DNA of 64,000 nt from the NCBI GenBank assembly GCA_950106755.1, contig OX467089.1, forward strand, positions 17,775,345-17,839,344, in the 5' to 3' direction. The position numbers and the translations under genes are program-made. This document shows, one piece after another, positions 36,001 through 47,772 of this stretch. Numbering within the stretch: position 1 is the stretch's first letter; every line of letters starts with the position of its first letter. This stretch comes from Climacium dendroides. Lineage: Eukaryota; Streptophyta; Bryopsida; Hypnales; Climaciaceae. Under the pieces are notes generated by a model. It was not told the origin of the DNA. It searched no databases and saw only the letters and a program-made list of their open reading frames with translations.

Positions 36001-36597
36001 CTTGAATCATCTCCTCACTCTTGAGATTCCACAGTCGGTGTAGTAAACCGACACATCCTAACCTAGTCAAGTCCTCCTCTAACTGCTTGTGTAGTTCCAG
36101 GCTATCCGGAATGGCCGGAGAGATAACCCGGGCAGATACCGCTGTCTTCCGTACTGGTCCGGATGCCATAAGATCTAAGTGAGAACAAAGGGAAAGTAGC
36201 TCTATCTCAGTCGCTAACTCACCACTCTTTCTCTCAACTACTCACACAAACAGTCTCAGGTACACAGAACAGAAAAGGGAAGAGGAAACCCTAGGAAGAC
36301 GGCTTAAGTACTAAACTGTCTCTCTACGGTCTTAAGGGCAACGGCTACAGGTCCGTTGTCTCAACGGTATCCTACTTCCGTAGCTACGGGACCTATACGG
36401 TAGGTTCCTGTGTTCCGGATGAGTCCGGATTCCGGATCCGGATAAGTTCCGGTTACGGGTGGTGCCGGAACGCTTATTTCCTAATTCAAGTTATCTGGCC
36501 CAAAAATCACACTCTAACTATTATTTTTTTATTTTTTTTTATTTTTCGCACCTATTTCTTGCATTATTGATCCGTTTCCGGATTCCGGATTCCCACA
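33037..36597 (-). mobile_element. LTR-like element copy 1R, complete, with target duplication
   Basis: 3561 bp on the minus strand, from TGTGGGAATCCGGA (36597) to TACGACA (33037). Both sides carry CAAAT (36598-36602 and 33032-33036). TG...CA ends with a 5-bp duplication are the mark of an integrase-inserted LTR. Its start TGTGGGAAT is shared with the element at 39159-42822. No direct repeat joins its two ends and no pol gene is present, so it looks like a solo LTR of unusual length. One long ORF starts 428 nt after the 5' end. Confidence 0.88.
34221..36169 (-). pseudogene. LTR-element protein (about 650 aa family), right-arm copy
   Basis: Mirror of 195-2143, with identical translations for both pieces (35624-36169 and 34221-35381). 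The same TGA (35624-35626) and the same one-base loss are present. Family unrecognised; see the left copy for the domain description. Confidence 0.7.
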
Positions 36598-36602
36598 ATT
36601 TG

Positions 36603-38209
36603 TTTTAAATATTCAATAGTCAAGATATTTTTGTTTTTATTTTAAAAAATAATTACAAAAATAAAACAAAATGGGTGAACCATTGTCATCATTTAAATTT
36701 GCATAAAGGCCCATGTTGAAGACTGCATTGATCATTTAATCATTCAAAAGCATTGATTATGATGTAGTACTTGTCACCAAATTTGTATTTGACCTTTTTG
36801 GCCTACTTTTGTCGTTCCTTCTATTTGAAACTTCATAAATGTCACCCCTATAATGGTGTTATGATGTATTGTAGCTTTACATTCATGTGCTTTATAGTGA
36901 GACATCTTAAACCACTACACTTATTTTCAATGTGTATTTGTTTATACACACTATCTTTTTTTAATATTTCTCAATTTTTGGAAATATATTGGTTCAATTT
37001 TGGTGCAAAAATGCATAGCAGCATATTCATTTGTTGTTCATTTGTAATATAGATCTTTACACCTAATTCCACAATCATAGGTCCCCAACGGATTCACGAA
37101 CCTCAAATGAAAAAAAAAATGGAGGCTCACATATTAGTACCTCCATATGAAAACATGTCAAAACATGATGGTATAGCATGTTGTTACCAATTCAAAGGAT
37201 CTTAAGTGAATATAGGACACTTGTTGTCAAGATGGCATTGAAGAGGATAAAAAAGGCCCCAAGTATATCCAAGCACATAACGTGTACATCTACAGTTTTG
37301 TTACAATTGTAAGACAATCTACTTTACAACTTCATTGTTTGTACATTGAAGAGTCCATAGCCTTCAAATCCGACCACTTTACCTTTTTGAAGGGCTTTGA
37401 AGATAGCATCTCCAAGTCCATTTGAATGAGGTGGATTCCAAACTTGAATTCCTCTAGTCTTTAGGTTGAGTACTTAGCCTTTCAATCATCTAATGTTTCC
37501 TCAAACATCTTTGTAGTGAACTACAACTTTGTAACTAGAGAGAACTTGAAAATGACAACGAATGAAATTAAAAGTGACAAAGAATGATTGGACAATGACG
37601 GCCAAGTTGGTGAAAGACCAATGTGTTGGTGAATCCCACTTTAGACCTTTCCAATCTAATGTGTTTTATGAGTGTTCTATGCTTGTAGTGTTTTATTGTG
37701 TTTTCTAATTTGTTTGTCTTTTTAATTTTTTAAATTTATTTCTCTTCAATCAAGTTATAAGTGCGTTTTAATTTGTTTGTCTCTTGAAGTTATGTAATGT
37801 GTGTTTTAATTTATTTGTCTCTTCAACTCTTTAATGTATATTCTAATTTATTTAATTTTGAAATTATAATATAAGGGCAGCTCATTCACTCATCTCTAAT
37901 TTCACTTGGCTATTCATTTCATGACCAACCTCTCATAGATGCATTTGAGGTTGTCTTTCTTCAATTCTAGCTTCAAGAGATGCTTGTAATGCAAGCTTTC
38001 ACAAGCACTTGGTGGCATTAAAATTTGAGTATTGTTTGTTATGTTCATGAGATGAAGCCAAGGGAAGGTTTGAAGCCTTGTGTAGGTGTCACTACCTTTG
38101 AACAAGGATACCCTTGATGAGCAATATTAGGCCATGTTTTGTTCAACCATAGAGTAGATTGTGACACTTCCTTACACACAAAATTCATTGACTAGGCTTT
38201 CGCAAAATT
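36603..38209. other. AT-rich intergenic DNA
   Basis: Flank outside the LTR-like element. Small ORFs (such as 36771-37052) have no recognisable domain. The segment may contain further decayed hAT sequence upstream of 38210, but nothing is convincing. Confidence 0.5.
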
Positions 38210-38416
38210 TTGGTGCAAATCAAATATTTCTTCAAACCTTTCCAAATTTACTTTAAAATGATTGAATTGGCAATGGAACTAGTATTAAGCTCAATTGAAA
38301 ATGAAAGGACATTCTCCATAGAACGCATTGTGAAATCCAAAGTGAGAAACAAGCTCATGGATGGCCTTTGGGACCTTATGTGTTTAGATAAAAATTCAAC
38401 ATTTTTGGGTACTTGA
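38210..38416 (+). pseudogene. hAT transposase C-terminal (dimerisation) fragment
   Basis: 68 codons containing ELAMELVLSSIENERTFSIE, then KSKVRNKLMDGLWDLMCL. This matches the shape of the hAT C-terminal dimerisation region, with its Ser/Glu-Arg-Phe-S segment followed by a K..RN.L motif. No catalytic domain is recognisable upstream, so it is an isolated remnant. Confidence 0.6.
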
Positions 38417-38785
38417 CACATTTCCATTTGGTGAGGCTATGTAGGAGTGGCATTCAATTAAGACTAGATATGACTTTCATGGCTTCTAATTAGCTCATGT
38501 AGTTGCAAATGAAGTTTAGGAAGCACATCAAATGATCCTAAACCATAGCTTTTCTATTTTGCTTTTGCACTCTTATTCCACATATGAATGTAGTGAGTGC
38601 TTGAGCATCTTAGTTTCTATTAGATATGTAAGGTTGTTTCTTAGGTTTATATTGGATTTTTACAATTGTAACTTTAGATTGCCATATTGCATAGCCATTT
38701 GGAATTTCGGAAATATAATTGTTGTTTAATTTATGTATATTCTTTTTCATATTAACACACTAATGTTGGCTGTATAAATGCCTTT

Positions 38786-39110
38786 TATTGTATGCAAGTC
38801 TAATGTGTAATTAGCATGCTCATGTTGAGCTAAGATTTTTATGTGAAGGTTTTGTGAATTGTGATGCTTACATTTGCTTTGTTTTGATTCAAAATCCACC
38901 TCCATAATACTTATATTAAGTATTAAAGTGTATTTTGTTGTATACAAGTCTAACATATACTTGAAATTCTTAAGTTGAGTTGTGATTTCCATTTGATAAT
39001 TTTTCTTCTTTTTTTTCTTCACAATCTTCTATTCACAATACTTATGTTAAACGTCGGAGTTTATTTTGTTGTGTGTAGGTTTGCCATAGATAGCCATTTA
39101 GGCTTATGCA
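38786..39110. repeat. Degenerate tandem repeat, period about 130-146 bp
   Basis: Three diverged units share TTGT(A/G)TRCAAGTCTAA-like cores at about 38786, 38932 and 39064. Units one and two continue with a similar TTGAG(C/T)T..GATTT segment. Confidence 0.5.
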
Positions 39111-40309
39111 AGATAGAAATTTATTTTTAAATGTGGTTTAGGAAAAAGCCTTGCAAACTGTAGCGATTAGTCGGACTAGTATTCCTCCAGTTAGCCTTTA
39201 ATTCACACCAAAGGCCTACTTAGAGTAAACCGCTCCGGAATCGTTCCCACGAGGACTTGCGGATTACAGATTTATAGGCTATCCCAATCTAAGCATTCAC
39301 TTTCTCTCCGTTAGACTATTCCGGACTAGAGGTCCGGTCCGGCCACTAGTGCCGGATGGGTTCCGGAAGAATCCGGAAACCGTTTCAGTGCCCCTTTGGG
39401 ATCCCTGGGTTTGGATGACGAGTGGCCAGATCCACCGTCCGGATGCTTACCGTGTCCGGAAACACGCTCTCTTTCACTCTCTCTCTCTCTCTCTAATACT
39501 AACACTAACCTAACTCTTCATGGACCGGAAGTGTCCTCTTGTTTCGTCGCCTCACAAATCCAGAAGGCCTTTCGGATTAGGTCACACAGGGACGGTCAAG
39601 AACTACAACGACATTCTAACCTTTAACTGAGCACTGAGCCTCCTGTCGACCAGGTGGTTTTTCCTGTACTCTCTTGGGCTTGCGCCGGGGCTTTGACTCT
39701 GTTCTACGGGGAATTCCGGCAATCCGGAATTCGGGCACGTCTTGCAATACTTCCATACACGAAAGTTGCTAGCAGCCTCTCAGATACCCCTTTCACCTAA
39801 GGCTGTATCCTACACGCAAGCTATACCGGCATCCGAGCAGTACTACACTAACACTACTGCCGAAACCATCCGGTTGATCTCCCCCTCAAGTTAGTACATC
39901 TGGATACTCTCACGAAATCGACTCTTGCTACACAAGGTAAGTTCTTAGTTCCGGAAACGCAAGAACGGACCTACACCTCCCACAAACATAGACCGTGTAC
40001 AAGAAAGATAAGAGAATGGATACTCAAACCCTTAGAATTAAGCTCAAAAAAAGGTACAATGTTGAAACTATGAGATGATTGTGAATGACCAGAAAGGTCA
40101 TCAAAACTCCTATTTGTACTAAGACTAACATCATCCTAAAAATCCTACAAAACATTCCTACTGGCCCGCTAGATTTCCGGTAAATCCCAGATCCTATTTT
40201 TCCGACTTTGACGGCCGGACTCCGATATTGCCGCTATACTACACTACTGCACACTATTCCTTAGAATCCGGATCCTTGGGAGGAATAAAGTCCTTCAGAA
40301 GATCTAGCT

Positions 40310-42331
40310 TTACCTTCTTCCGGCTCTCCAGAGAAAACAAATTCGGACCCCTTTAGCCCCCCATCTTTGGACTTCCACGATACTGGTGTCCCTGTCTACA
40401 CTCCGGGTCCCGACTATTTGAACTTCCGGACTCCCCCGGGAATCCTTCTGGGTCTTCTTATGACGCGGAGAAGACTGTACCGTCTGACTAGCGTGAACTT
40501 CCGGAGAAGCACCCGTCAGGTCGATGGTCGGAGTCACCGGAAGTAGGTCTTCGCTTCCCTGAGGTACCACGGCTCCCCAGTCCACTCCTTTTGGTCTTTC
40601 GGCTAGTGGTGAAAGTTCCGGATTCATCGGTACCACCAGTGATACTTCCGTAACCATAGGTTCCGGATTGCTGCCTTCCGGAACCACCAAAGTTTGCGCG
40701 GATGGGGGAGACTGAGGTACCGGATCCGATTCAGTGGGAGTCAAATACTCCATCATCTCTCTCATCTCGGTCCAGGATGCATCCATCTGTTTCGCCTGCT
40801 CTAACAAACACTTGACGATAGGAACCCGGCTTGAGCTGGCGGTTGCGTTGAGGTTGGCTTCAAACAGCCAGACTTTGTTGATATAATCCGCCGGTACGTC
40901 CAAAGAGCTCCGGAGCCGAACTATTCCTTGACACAGGGCCGCTATTTGCCGGCGATGGTCCTCTTCTATGAGCCGGGCTGTGCGAAGAGTGCTCTCCAAA
41001 TCCACACATCTGGATTCTGAGTCCCGTACTTGGTCCTGCAACGTCCGGTTCTCTACGCGCAACATCCCTAGCTCCTTTCGTTCTTCTATGAGGAGGCCGT
41101 TTTGCTGCTCCGCCGTCACCAACGCATCCATCCTCCGGAAGATGGCATTCCGGTCGGCTAGTGCCATCTTCCGGCACACCCGGTTGAGAGCTCCATCGTA
41201 GTTCTCGCATATTTGGATGAGGTCATCCGCCCACCACACCAGGTGCTGAGCCATCTCCTAGATGTCTTCTAAGGGCGTCCTTCCCAGTCACATGGTGGTC
41301 CGATCTCCCTCCTCTATCTCTATCCTCTTGGTTCGGAAGGGTCCGGCCTCGGCCTGAGTGGCAACAGTGTGCGGTCGTACCGGCCCCACTAGTTGCATGG
41401 AAGGTCGGACGTCTTCTGGAGTTGGTCCGGTCTCTGTCTTCTACTCCTGAACTTCTTCCTGTGGCTCCGGTGCGGGAGGCTCCTTTGACGGATTCACAGG
41501 CGGCGGCCTATTCCACCTTTTCCTCTTTTTCAGAGGAGAGGGCGGCTGCTCGTCCTCCGTCTCCTCATCGTCCGGTTCGTCTCGAGGCGAGGGTTCTTCT
41601 CCCCTGTACTGTTGGAGTTGGACTAGGTCTTGATACGCACTCTCCTCGTTGGCCTTGAGTAGAGAGTGATGAGCGTATAGATGAGACAGATACGCCGGAA
41701 GAGGACTCTGACTCTTCTTTCCGAACCGGAGGGAACGTACCAGGTCCCCGACTAACTCATGGATGATGGCCGCCCAATCCATCATCATTTTTCCCTGGAG
41801 GCTCCCCAAGATGGCGGAGGCCACCTTCGCTACTACTCGCCACGGCTTGGTGGGATGGAGGATAGGGTTAAGAAACGCTATCACATCTCGGTACTCCAGA
41901 TTCACCAGGTCGGAAACCTGATGACCTTCCTTCGGATTGGCGGGCGACCGGAATTCGCCCTCCATCACCTCCTGGTTCTTCTCCATAACCTTATCCGGCG
42001 CCTCCCGGAACTTGTAGACGGCCTTCCATGTGTTCACTGTCCATAGGTTTGGCTTCGCCCGGATGGTGGTATCCAAGATGTTACTTTCCGGACGAAGTAT
42101 GTCAGAAACCAGACTCTCCTCCCGGATACCCCATGGCACCTCCAGGAGCCCATCACACCCCATGTTGGTGAGGTTCTCCCGCAGGCGCACCAACCGGTCC
42201 TCCTCTGTCGGAATCTCCGGAATCACCTTCATCACTGGAATGGTCCTCAGTCGGGGCACCAGTGGCGGCATCTCGTCCTCCGAGTCCTCAGGCAGATCCT
42301 TCAACTTCCGTCGGCTTGCCCTAGAAGTCAT
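40310..42331 (-). pseudogene. LTR-element protein, diverged member
   Basis: Read from the ATG at 42331, this is one frame of 674 codons interrupted by three stops (TAG, TGA, TAG) between 41441 and 41254. The visible pieces are 41441-42331 and 40310-41254. The N-terminal piece aligns by eye with the copy 1 protein: LTNMGCDGLLEVPWGI beside LTRLGCVGLLHRLWNL, and NPILHPTKPWRVVAKVAS beside IPILYSEKPTRVTITVAN. The C-terminal piece has the same heptad-rich coiled coil (EERKELGMLRVENRTLQDQV) and a Pro/Ser-rich tail. Conservation of protein layout despite divergent DNA suggests the ORF was once under selection. Function unknown. Confidence 0.72.
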
Positions 42332-42525
42332 CGTGCTCACAAACAACCCTCACACAATCTCTCCCTAACTCTCTGCTCACCAACTTTCACTCCGGTAACC
42401 CCTGTACGATCGCAACTCACACAATCCCTCAATCTACCGGAAGTCTAACAAAGCTAGGAAGACGGAATACACTGGCGGGAGAACAAACAAAGAGATACGC
42501 GTGCCCACTGCCGGCTACAGTCCCC

Positions 42526-42533
42526 CTCTTATA
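42526..42533 (-). promoter_or_regulatory. Candidate TATA box of LTR-like element copy 2
   Basis: TATAAGAG on the minus strand, followed by a GC-rich stretch, 195 nt upstream of the ATG at 42331. Its place within the element fits a U3-type promoter driving the ORF. No experimental start is known. Confidence 0.5.
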
Positions 42534-42827
42534 CTGGCCCAATGTACGGGACAGGTTTGGGCGGCAAAACCCTATCCCTAATACGGATCCGGTTTCCGAT
42601 TTTTAGGGTCGGCGTCGTCATCCGATTTCCGGAACTTTCTAGGGTTCCGGAATTAGTTTTTTAGCCCTAATGAAATTTTACCGGATCCGGAAATCCGGTT
42701 TTCCGAAATTGCCCTAACTTCCTAGGAGAACTCAAAAATTTTCCTTTTGAAGGAGACAATTTTTGAATTTTTCCGTCATATGCTAGTATTATGGGTCTAG
42801 CATGTGGGATCACATTCCCACACAAAC

Positions 42828-43905
42828 TACTTTCCTTTGTGAAGGACACCAAATGTTTGTTAAACTACCATGCATTAAACCTTCAAATTATTTAGCTTGT
42901 AAAGAATAAAAATACTTGAAAATTTAGCCTTCTACATGTTTGCATTGAATGCCTTCAACCTATATATGGTAATAGTCAACTACTAGCGCTAGCATGCAAT
43001 ATTGTGATGTCTTCAAAAAAGATTGTGGGATTAAACCTTGCTAGAACAATAAAACCATCCAATTTTACATTCCCTCCCTCCAAAGAATTTTTGAGAGTGT
43101 TAAAAAAACCGAACCTCCAATATCTTCACCTCAAGCAACCTTCCATTGCACTATTTCGGAGTTTCTATACGTCCGACCACCCATCAAGCCTCTAGTCCAT
43201 GAAAAACATAAATACATTCTTAGAGGGTGAATTGGGCCTTCCTTTTATAACCCTTAAACATCAAGGCAAACATTTGGTATCCAATGGATGATAGAGAATC
43301 TTTCTATATAGGATAGAAGTGCAACTATTCATTTTCAGATTTTTGTATGAAAAGGGGAGATCTTCTACAATACTTTGATTTCTAATGAGTGCTTTTGCAA
43401 TATTTTAAGCCAATGATTCACACAGTCATGAAAATTGATGATTTCCAAGGTCACCCCATCATCCTTTAAGGATTAAGCTAGACAACAAAATAAAGTGTCT
43501 ACATGAGATTGTACTTCAAGAGGTTATCCATCTCATTACGGCATGTATTCAAAAGTCTAATAGAGTCTACATGTCTAGCCATAACTACAAGTTCCTAGAT
43601 GGACGGGCAAACTCCAATTGGATGGACCCCTCCAACAACTGGAAGATTGGCTGCTTAACCCCTCAACGCCCAAGGGGCTCAAAAGTAGCCTTACATAGTT
43701 TGAGTCCAATTCAAAGTAGTGTAACTTTTGCATATAATGTCCAAATTCAATAAAACTTGTTGGAGAAGTTGCGCATATTTTTTTAGTTTATGTGGTAAAA
43801 TTTTCAAATCAATCTAAGATGTATTAGTTTCTTGAAATCCAATCGAAGTTCACAAGTATAATTTGAATTCACAAAATTATACTTGATGGCTACAACTTTG
43901 GGGGC
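42828..43905. other. AT-rich stretch before LTR-like element copy 3
   Basis: No recognised gene. Its last bases, ACTTTGGGGGC (43895-43905), resemble the polypurine tract that precedes the 3' LTR in some plant Ty3/gypsy lineages. The stretch could be the 3' end of an internal region, but no pol sequence is visible. Confidence 0.45.
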
Positions 43906-46900
43906 TGTGGAAATCCGGAATCTGGAACCGGATCAATAATGCAAGAAGTAGGTGCGAAAAATTTAAAAAAAAAAAAAAAAAATTATAGTTAGAGTGTGAT
44001 TTTTGGACCAGATAACTTGAATTAGGAAATAAGCGTTCCGGCACCACCCGTAACCGGAACTTATCCGGATCCGGAATCCGGACTCATCCGGAACACAAGA
44101 ACCTACCGTATAGGTCCCGTAGCTACGAAAGTAGGATACCGTTGAGACAACGGACCTGTAGCCGTTGCCCTTAAGACCGTAGAGAGACAGTTTAGTACTT
44201 AAGCCGTCTTCCTAGGGTTTCCTCTTCTGTTCTGTGTACCCGAGACTGTTTGTGTGAGTAGTTGAGAGAAAGAGTGGTGAGTTAGCGACTGAGATAGAGC
44301 TACTTTCCCTTTGTTCTCACTTAGATCTTATGGCATCCGAACCAGTACGGAAGACAGCGGTATCTGCCCGGGTTATCTCTCCGGCCATTCCGGATAGCCC
44401 GGAACTACATAAGCAGTTAGAGGAGGACTTGCCTAGGTTAGGATGTGTCGGTTTACTACACCGACCATGGAATCTCAAGAGTGAGGAGATGATTCAAGAG
44501 CTACTTCACGGTGTTCCGAATCAATATGAGCTTACTTTGAGAGGACGACCAGTCGCGTGGACCGAGGGCATCTGGACGGACGTCTATTAGTTCCGGAAGA
44601 GTGGGAACGGTTTAGCATCGAGGACGGACCGTTTTGTAGCCGGGAAGTTCACCGGGACTGCAAATCCTAAAGACGGATTTGCTATCAGCGAGTGTAAGGA
44701 CGAGAGACATAGGCGAATCCTAGAGTTTCTGATTCCGATCTTGTATCCGGAAAAGCCAACGCGGGTTACCATTACGGTGGCCAATACTATCTTTGAGGCT
44801 ATGCAGAACTGGATAGTGCACTGGGGTAGAGTCATAGCCAGGATAGTGGCTAAATTAGCGGATCACGTGACTCGAGCTAAGGCGAGTCCAGTTAGCACGT
44901 GTTTGTTTCATCTGTACCATCAACAGGAATTTTTGAGTGCGGCGGAAATAATTTAGTATGACACCGGAAAGACGCTCTTGTCATACGGACTTTCTGGGGA
45001 GGAAGCGGAAGATCCGGTCGAGTCTGAACCGGAGGAACTTCCCGAGGAACGTCTGACTGACCCAAGGACCAAAAAGAGGAAGTCAACCGATCCGGGGTCG
45101 AGAATCAAGCCACCGACGATGGAGAGGGGGGAGTCCAGCAAAGGACATGAGATGGAAACAGAATCCGCATTTTTCAATGCGGGGCTCGAGTAGATACGTG
45201 AAGCCAAGGTACTTCATGACGGGTTATCAGATTTGGTGATAGATACCGCGGAAGTATTGAAGGTGGATCCGGATCAGATCGTGGAAGCTGTCAAGAGACT
45301 ACCCAAGCCGGAGGATCTGAAGAAGAGGAATGAGCGGATCCAGGAGTTGGAGGCGGAACGGAACCTACTTCAGACCTGGGTGAATTGGGCGGAAGGGGAA
45401 ATGGTAGCTGCGAAGGAGAAAGAGAAAGAGGCCCTCGCGCTGGTCAAGAATCTAACCGGGGCAGTCAACATCAAAGCCGACATCATCACGAAAGCTGCCT
45501 TGTTTGACTCCAAGATGATATCAGAAGGCCACATTACCGGAACCAAGGTAGTTACCATCCTCGTAGACTTCACCGTGAGAATAGAGCGAGTTTTCAAGGA
45601 GATCCAGAAGTTGCTAGCGGCCATCGACCCAAACCATGCGATGGATTTCTCCACCTTTCCGGAACTTCCTTTTGTCGCAGGTATCCCAGGAAAGCCAGTG
45701 GCGGATCACGCAACCCGGATGGAGGGCCTAAGGGGGATACTCACACCAGCCGAGCCTTCCGCCAGTAAGATACGGATGACAGAGTTGAATTTGAGGCCAG
45801 CCTCGGAACCGGAACCGGAGTCTAGCGCGAAAACGGTTCCGGTGCCATCTAAGTTCTCAACTCCGGAAGTTCCCAAGGCACAAACAATGCCGAATTTGAT
45901 GACCGGATCATTCAAGGTTCCGAGACAGCAAGTTAGGGGAGATCTCATCAACCGGATCGGTGGGATGACCAATCCGGCTCGGATTAATCCGAAAGGATTT
46001 GTGCACATGCAAGAGACCACGCCGGAGAAAGGAAGCGAATCCGCAACATTGGAGGATACAACACTAGAGAAGGAGAAGGAAGTTCAAGTCATTGAAGATT
46101 CTGACGAGGAGAGTGCCCACTCCACTTCCGGAACCGAAGGTGACAGCGATCCGTCTCTAGAAACGCACCATATCCAGACTCGGACCACAGCAAAAATTAC
46201 GCCAGCCAAGAACACGAAGGGGACGCCTACCAGCCAAGCGGGGAGTCGTTCAAAGAAAGGACGGAAGCCAAGACATTAGAATTGGTAGGAGAAGAAGTAT
46301 AGGATCCGGAATGGGGTTCCGAGCTTGGACCCGGTTTCCAGAATTTTAGGCGGATAGTAAGGAAATCCGGTTATCTCGGACGGCTATTAGCAATCTTTCC
46401 GGATATTTCGGGAGGTTCAAGGATTGGTGGCCTGGATTTCCGGGTTTTCTTTTTAGGCTTTTAGGAGTTGACTTTGGGATTTTGTGTTAGTATTTTAAGG
46501 GCAGGCAAGTTAGTTGTCTGCCATTCCATCCTACTCCATTCGATTTTAGTGTTTTCACATATGTATTACGATTTCCCTTTTTTTAATCTAAGTCAGCCAG
46601 GGTGCTTCTAGTTGCACTTTGCTTAGGCGGAATCTTTGGCTCAGTGTATGCATGTATGTTTGTATCCTGGTACTGGAGAAAGAGAAGGGAGGGAGAGGAG
46701 GAATCCGGATTTTGAGCTACGGATCAGTTGGGGGTGGAGCTAGTGAGAAGGAATGCAAAGCTGAGTAAGGGAGTGTAAGTGTGACGTGCTTTTAAATTGC
46801 CGGAACGGCAATCCGGATAAGACGGTAGAGGTTCGTGCGAGTCCGGAACCAGGAGGGTTCTGTGCGGGGTTAAGCAACCGCCAAAGGAAAGGATCTCCCA

Positions 46901-47459
46901 CTACTTCGGAAAGTTTGCCAACCTCCCCCTTGGTAAATTGTCTTTTCCTTGAGATTCCATTCTTTTGGGTCTATAAGTTCTGATCCATCGTTGTAGTAAG
47001 AGAGGTGTGAAAAGTGCTCTGTGTGACCTGATTCCGAATCGGCCAATCCGGAAACTGTGAGAGAATACTCCTCCCTCCTCCTACAACTGTGTTGTCTTGG
47101 GTGTGTTGATTAGTAGATTTAGAGTACAGAGAGGATAATTGTACAAGTGGTGAGTCCCCACCCCTTTCTAGATCAAGGGCGGACCCTCTGAGGGTAAAAC
47201 AGAGGCAACAAAAACCAGTGACGAAAGAGAGACGGAACTCAGATCCGGGTGTGTCCAGATCCGGAACGGAATTCGGAATGTACTAAGTTTCCGGAACGAG
47301 ATAGGGTAAGTGAAATAAGGGAGATTAAGTGAGTAGTCACAATCCGGATACTTCTAACTTAATCGATATCTTACTAGAAGTTCCCTGGAACGATAATTCG
47401 TGTCATCTTGCAACCATTTGTCGTTGTAAGGATACTTATGGCTAACTGCGTGTACGACA
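43906..47459 (+). mobile_element. LTR-like element copy 3
   Basis: 3554 bp from TGTGGAAATCCGGA to TACGACA, closely similar to copy 1 over its whole length. No matching 5-bp flanks exist: GGGGC lies upstream and AAACC downstream (47460-47464 read AAACC). With the purine-tract-like upstream sequence, this fits a 3' LTR of a truncated element better than a solo LTR. Confidence 0.8.
44330..46279 (+). pseudogene. LTR-element protein, copy 3: one frame with three TAG codons
   Basis: A single frame of 650 codons from ATG (44330) to TAG (46277-46279), interrupted only by TAG at 44588, 44954 and 45191. At these codons copy 1 has CAG, CAG and TGG, so each stop is one C-to-T or G-to-A change. This copy shows that the two ORF pieces in the other copies were one protein of about 649 residues. 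The coiled-coil region lies near 45290-45470 and the basic tail ends KKGRKPRH. Confidence 0.78.
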
Positions 47460-47772
47460 AAACCCTTAAACACGCCTAAACAGAACTGACAGACCTAAAC
47501 CCTTAAACATGCCTCAAGAGAACCATTGCACTCCTACAACAGTGATGAATGGAGTCAGGTTTTTACCTGAAACCCCAAACCCTGCTTCAAGCTGCACGTC
47601 CTTGAGATCAAGCTGCACCTCCTTCAGATGCAAACACACAGCACCACCCGGCAGCTTCAAGTCCCCCCGATCGAATGGAACTCCAAAATCACACAGAAAA
47701 CAATGCTCAAGGTCCGCTTCTTCACGACGCCTGCCTTGAGGTCCGCTTCTTCATAGCTTCAAGTCCCCCCAA

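Larger units (their letters stand above)
19789..36363. repeat. Right arm of the giant inverted repeat
   Basis: Reverse complement of 1-16575. The arm is supported to 36363, where the partner sequence leaves the window; homology may go on. The LTR-like element that spans this limit continues to 36597, so the left partner presumably also continues before base 1. Both copies of the gypsy element keep the same GGTTG target duplication. The duplication therefore happened after that insertion. Confidence 0.97.
39159..42822 (-). mobile_element. LTR-like element copy 2, diverged, with target duplication
   Basis: 3664 bp on the minus strand, from TGTGGGAATG (42822) to ATCGCTACA (39159). CAAAC flanks both sides (39154-39158 and 42823-42827). 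It shares the 5' terminal sequence, CCGGA richness and layout of copy 1: ORF starting 491 nt from the 5' end, then about 1.15 kb of non-coding DNA. Its DNA and protein have diverged strongly. It contains a (CT)n microsatellite at 39477-39494. Like copy 1 it lacks pol and behaves as a solo LTR. Confidence 0.87.

Noticed and set aside
1..36363. Palindrome as a missed-adapter sequencing artefact
   Set aside because: A missed adapter gives a palindrome with almost no loop. Here the loop is 3.2 kb of unrelated sequence, and the arms differ at seven or more sites. Assembly duplication cannot be excluded and is kept as an open check.
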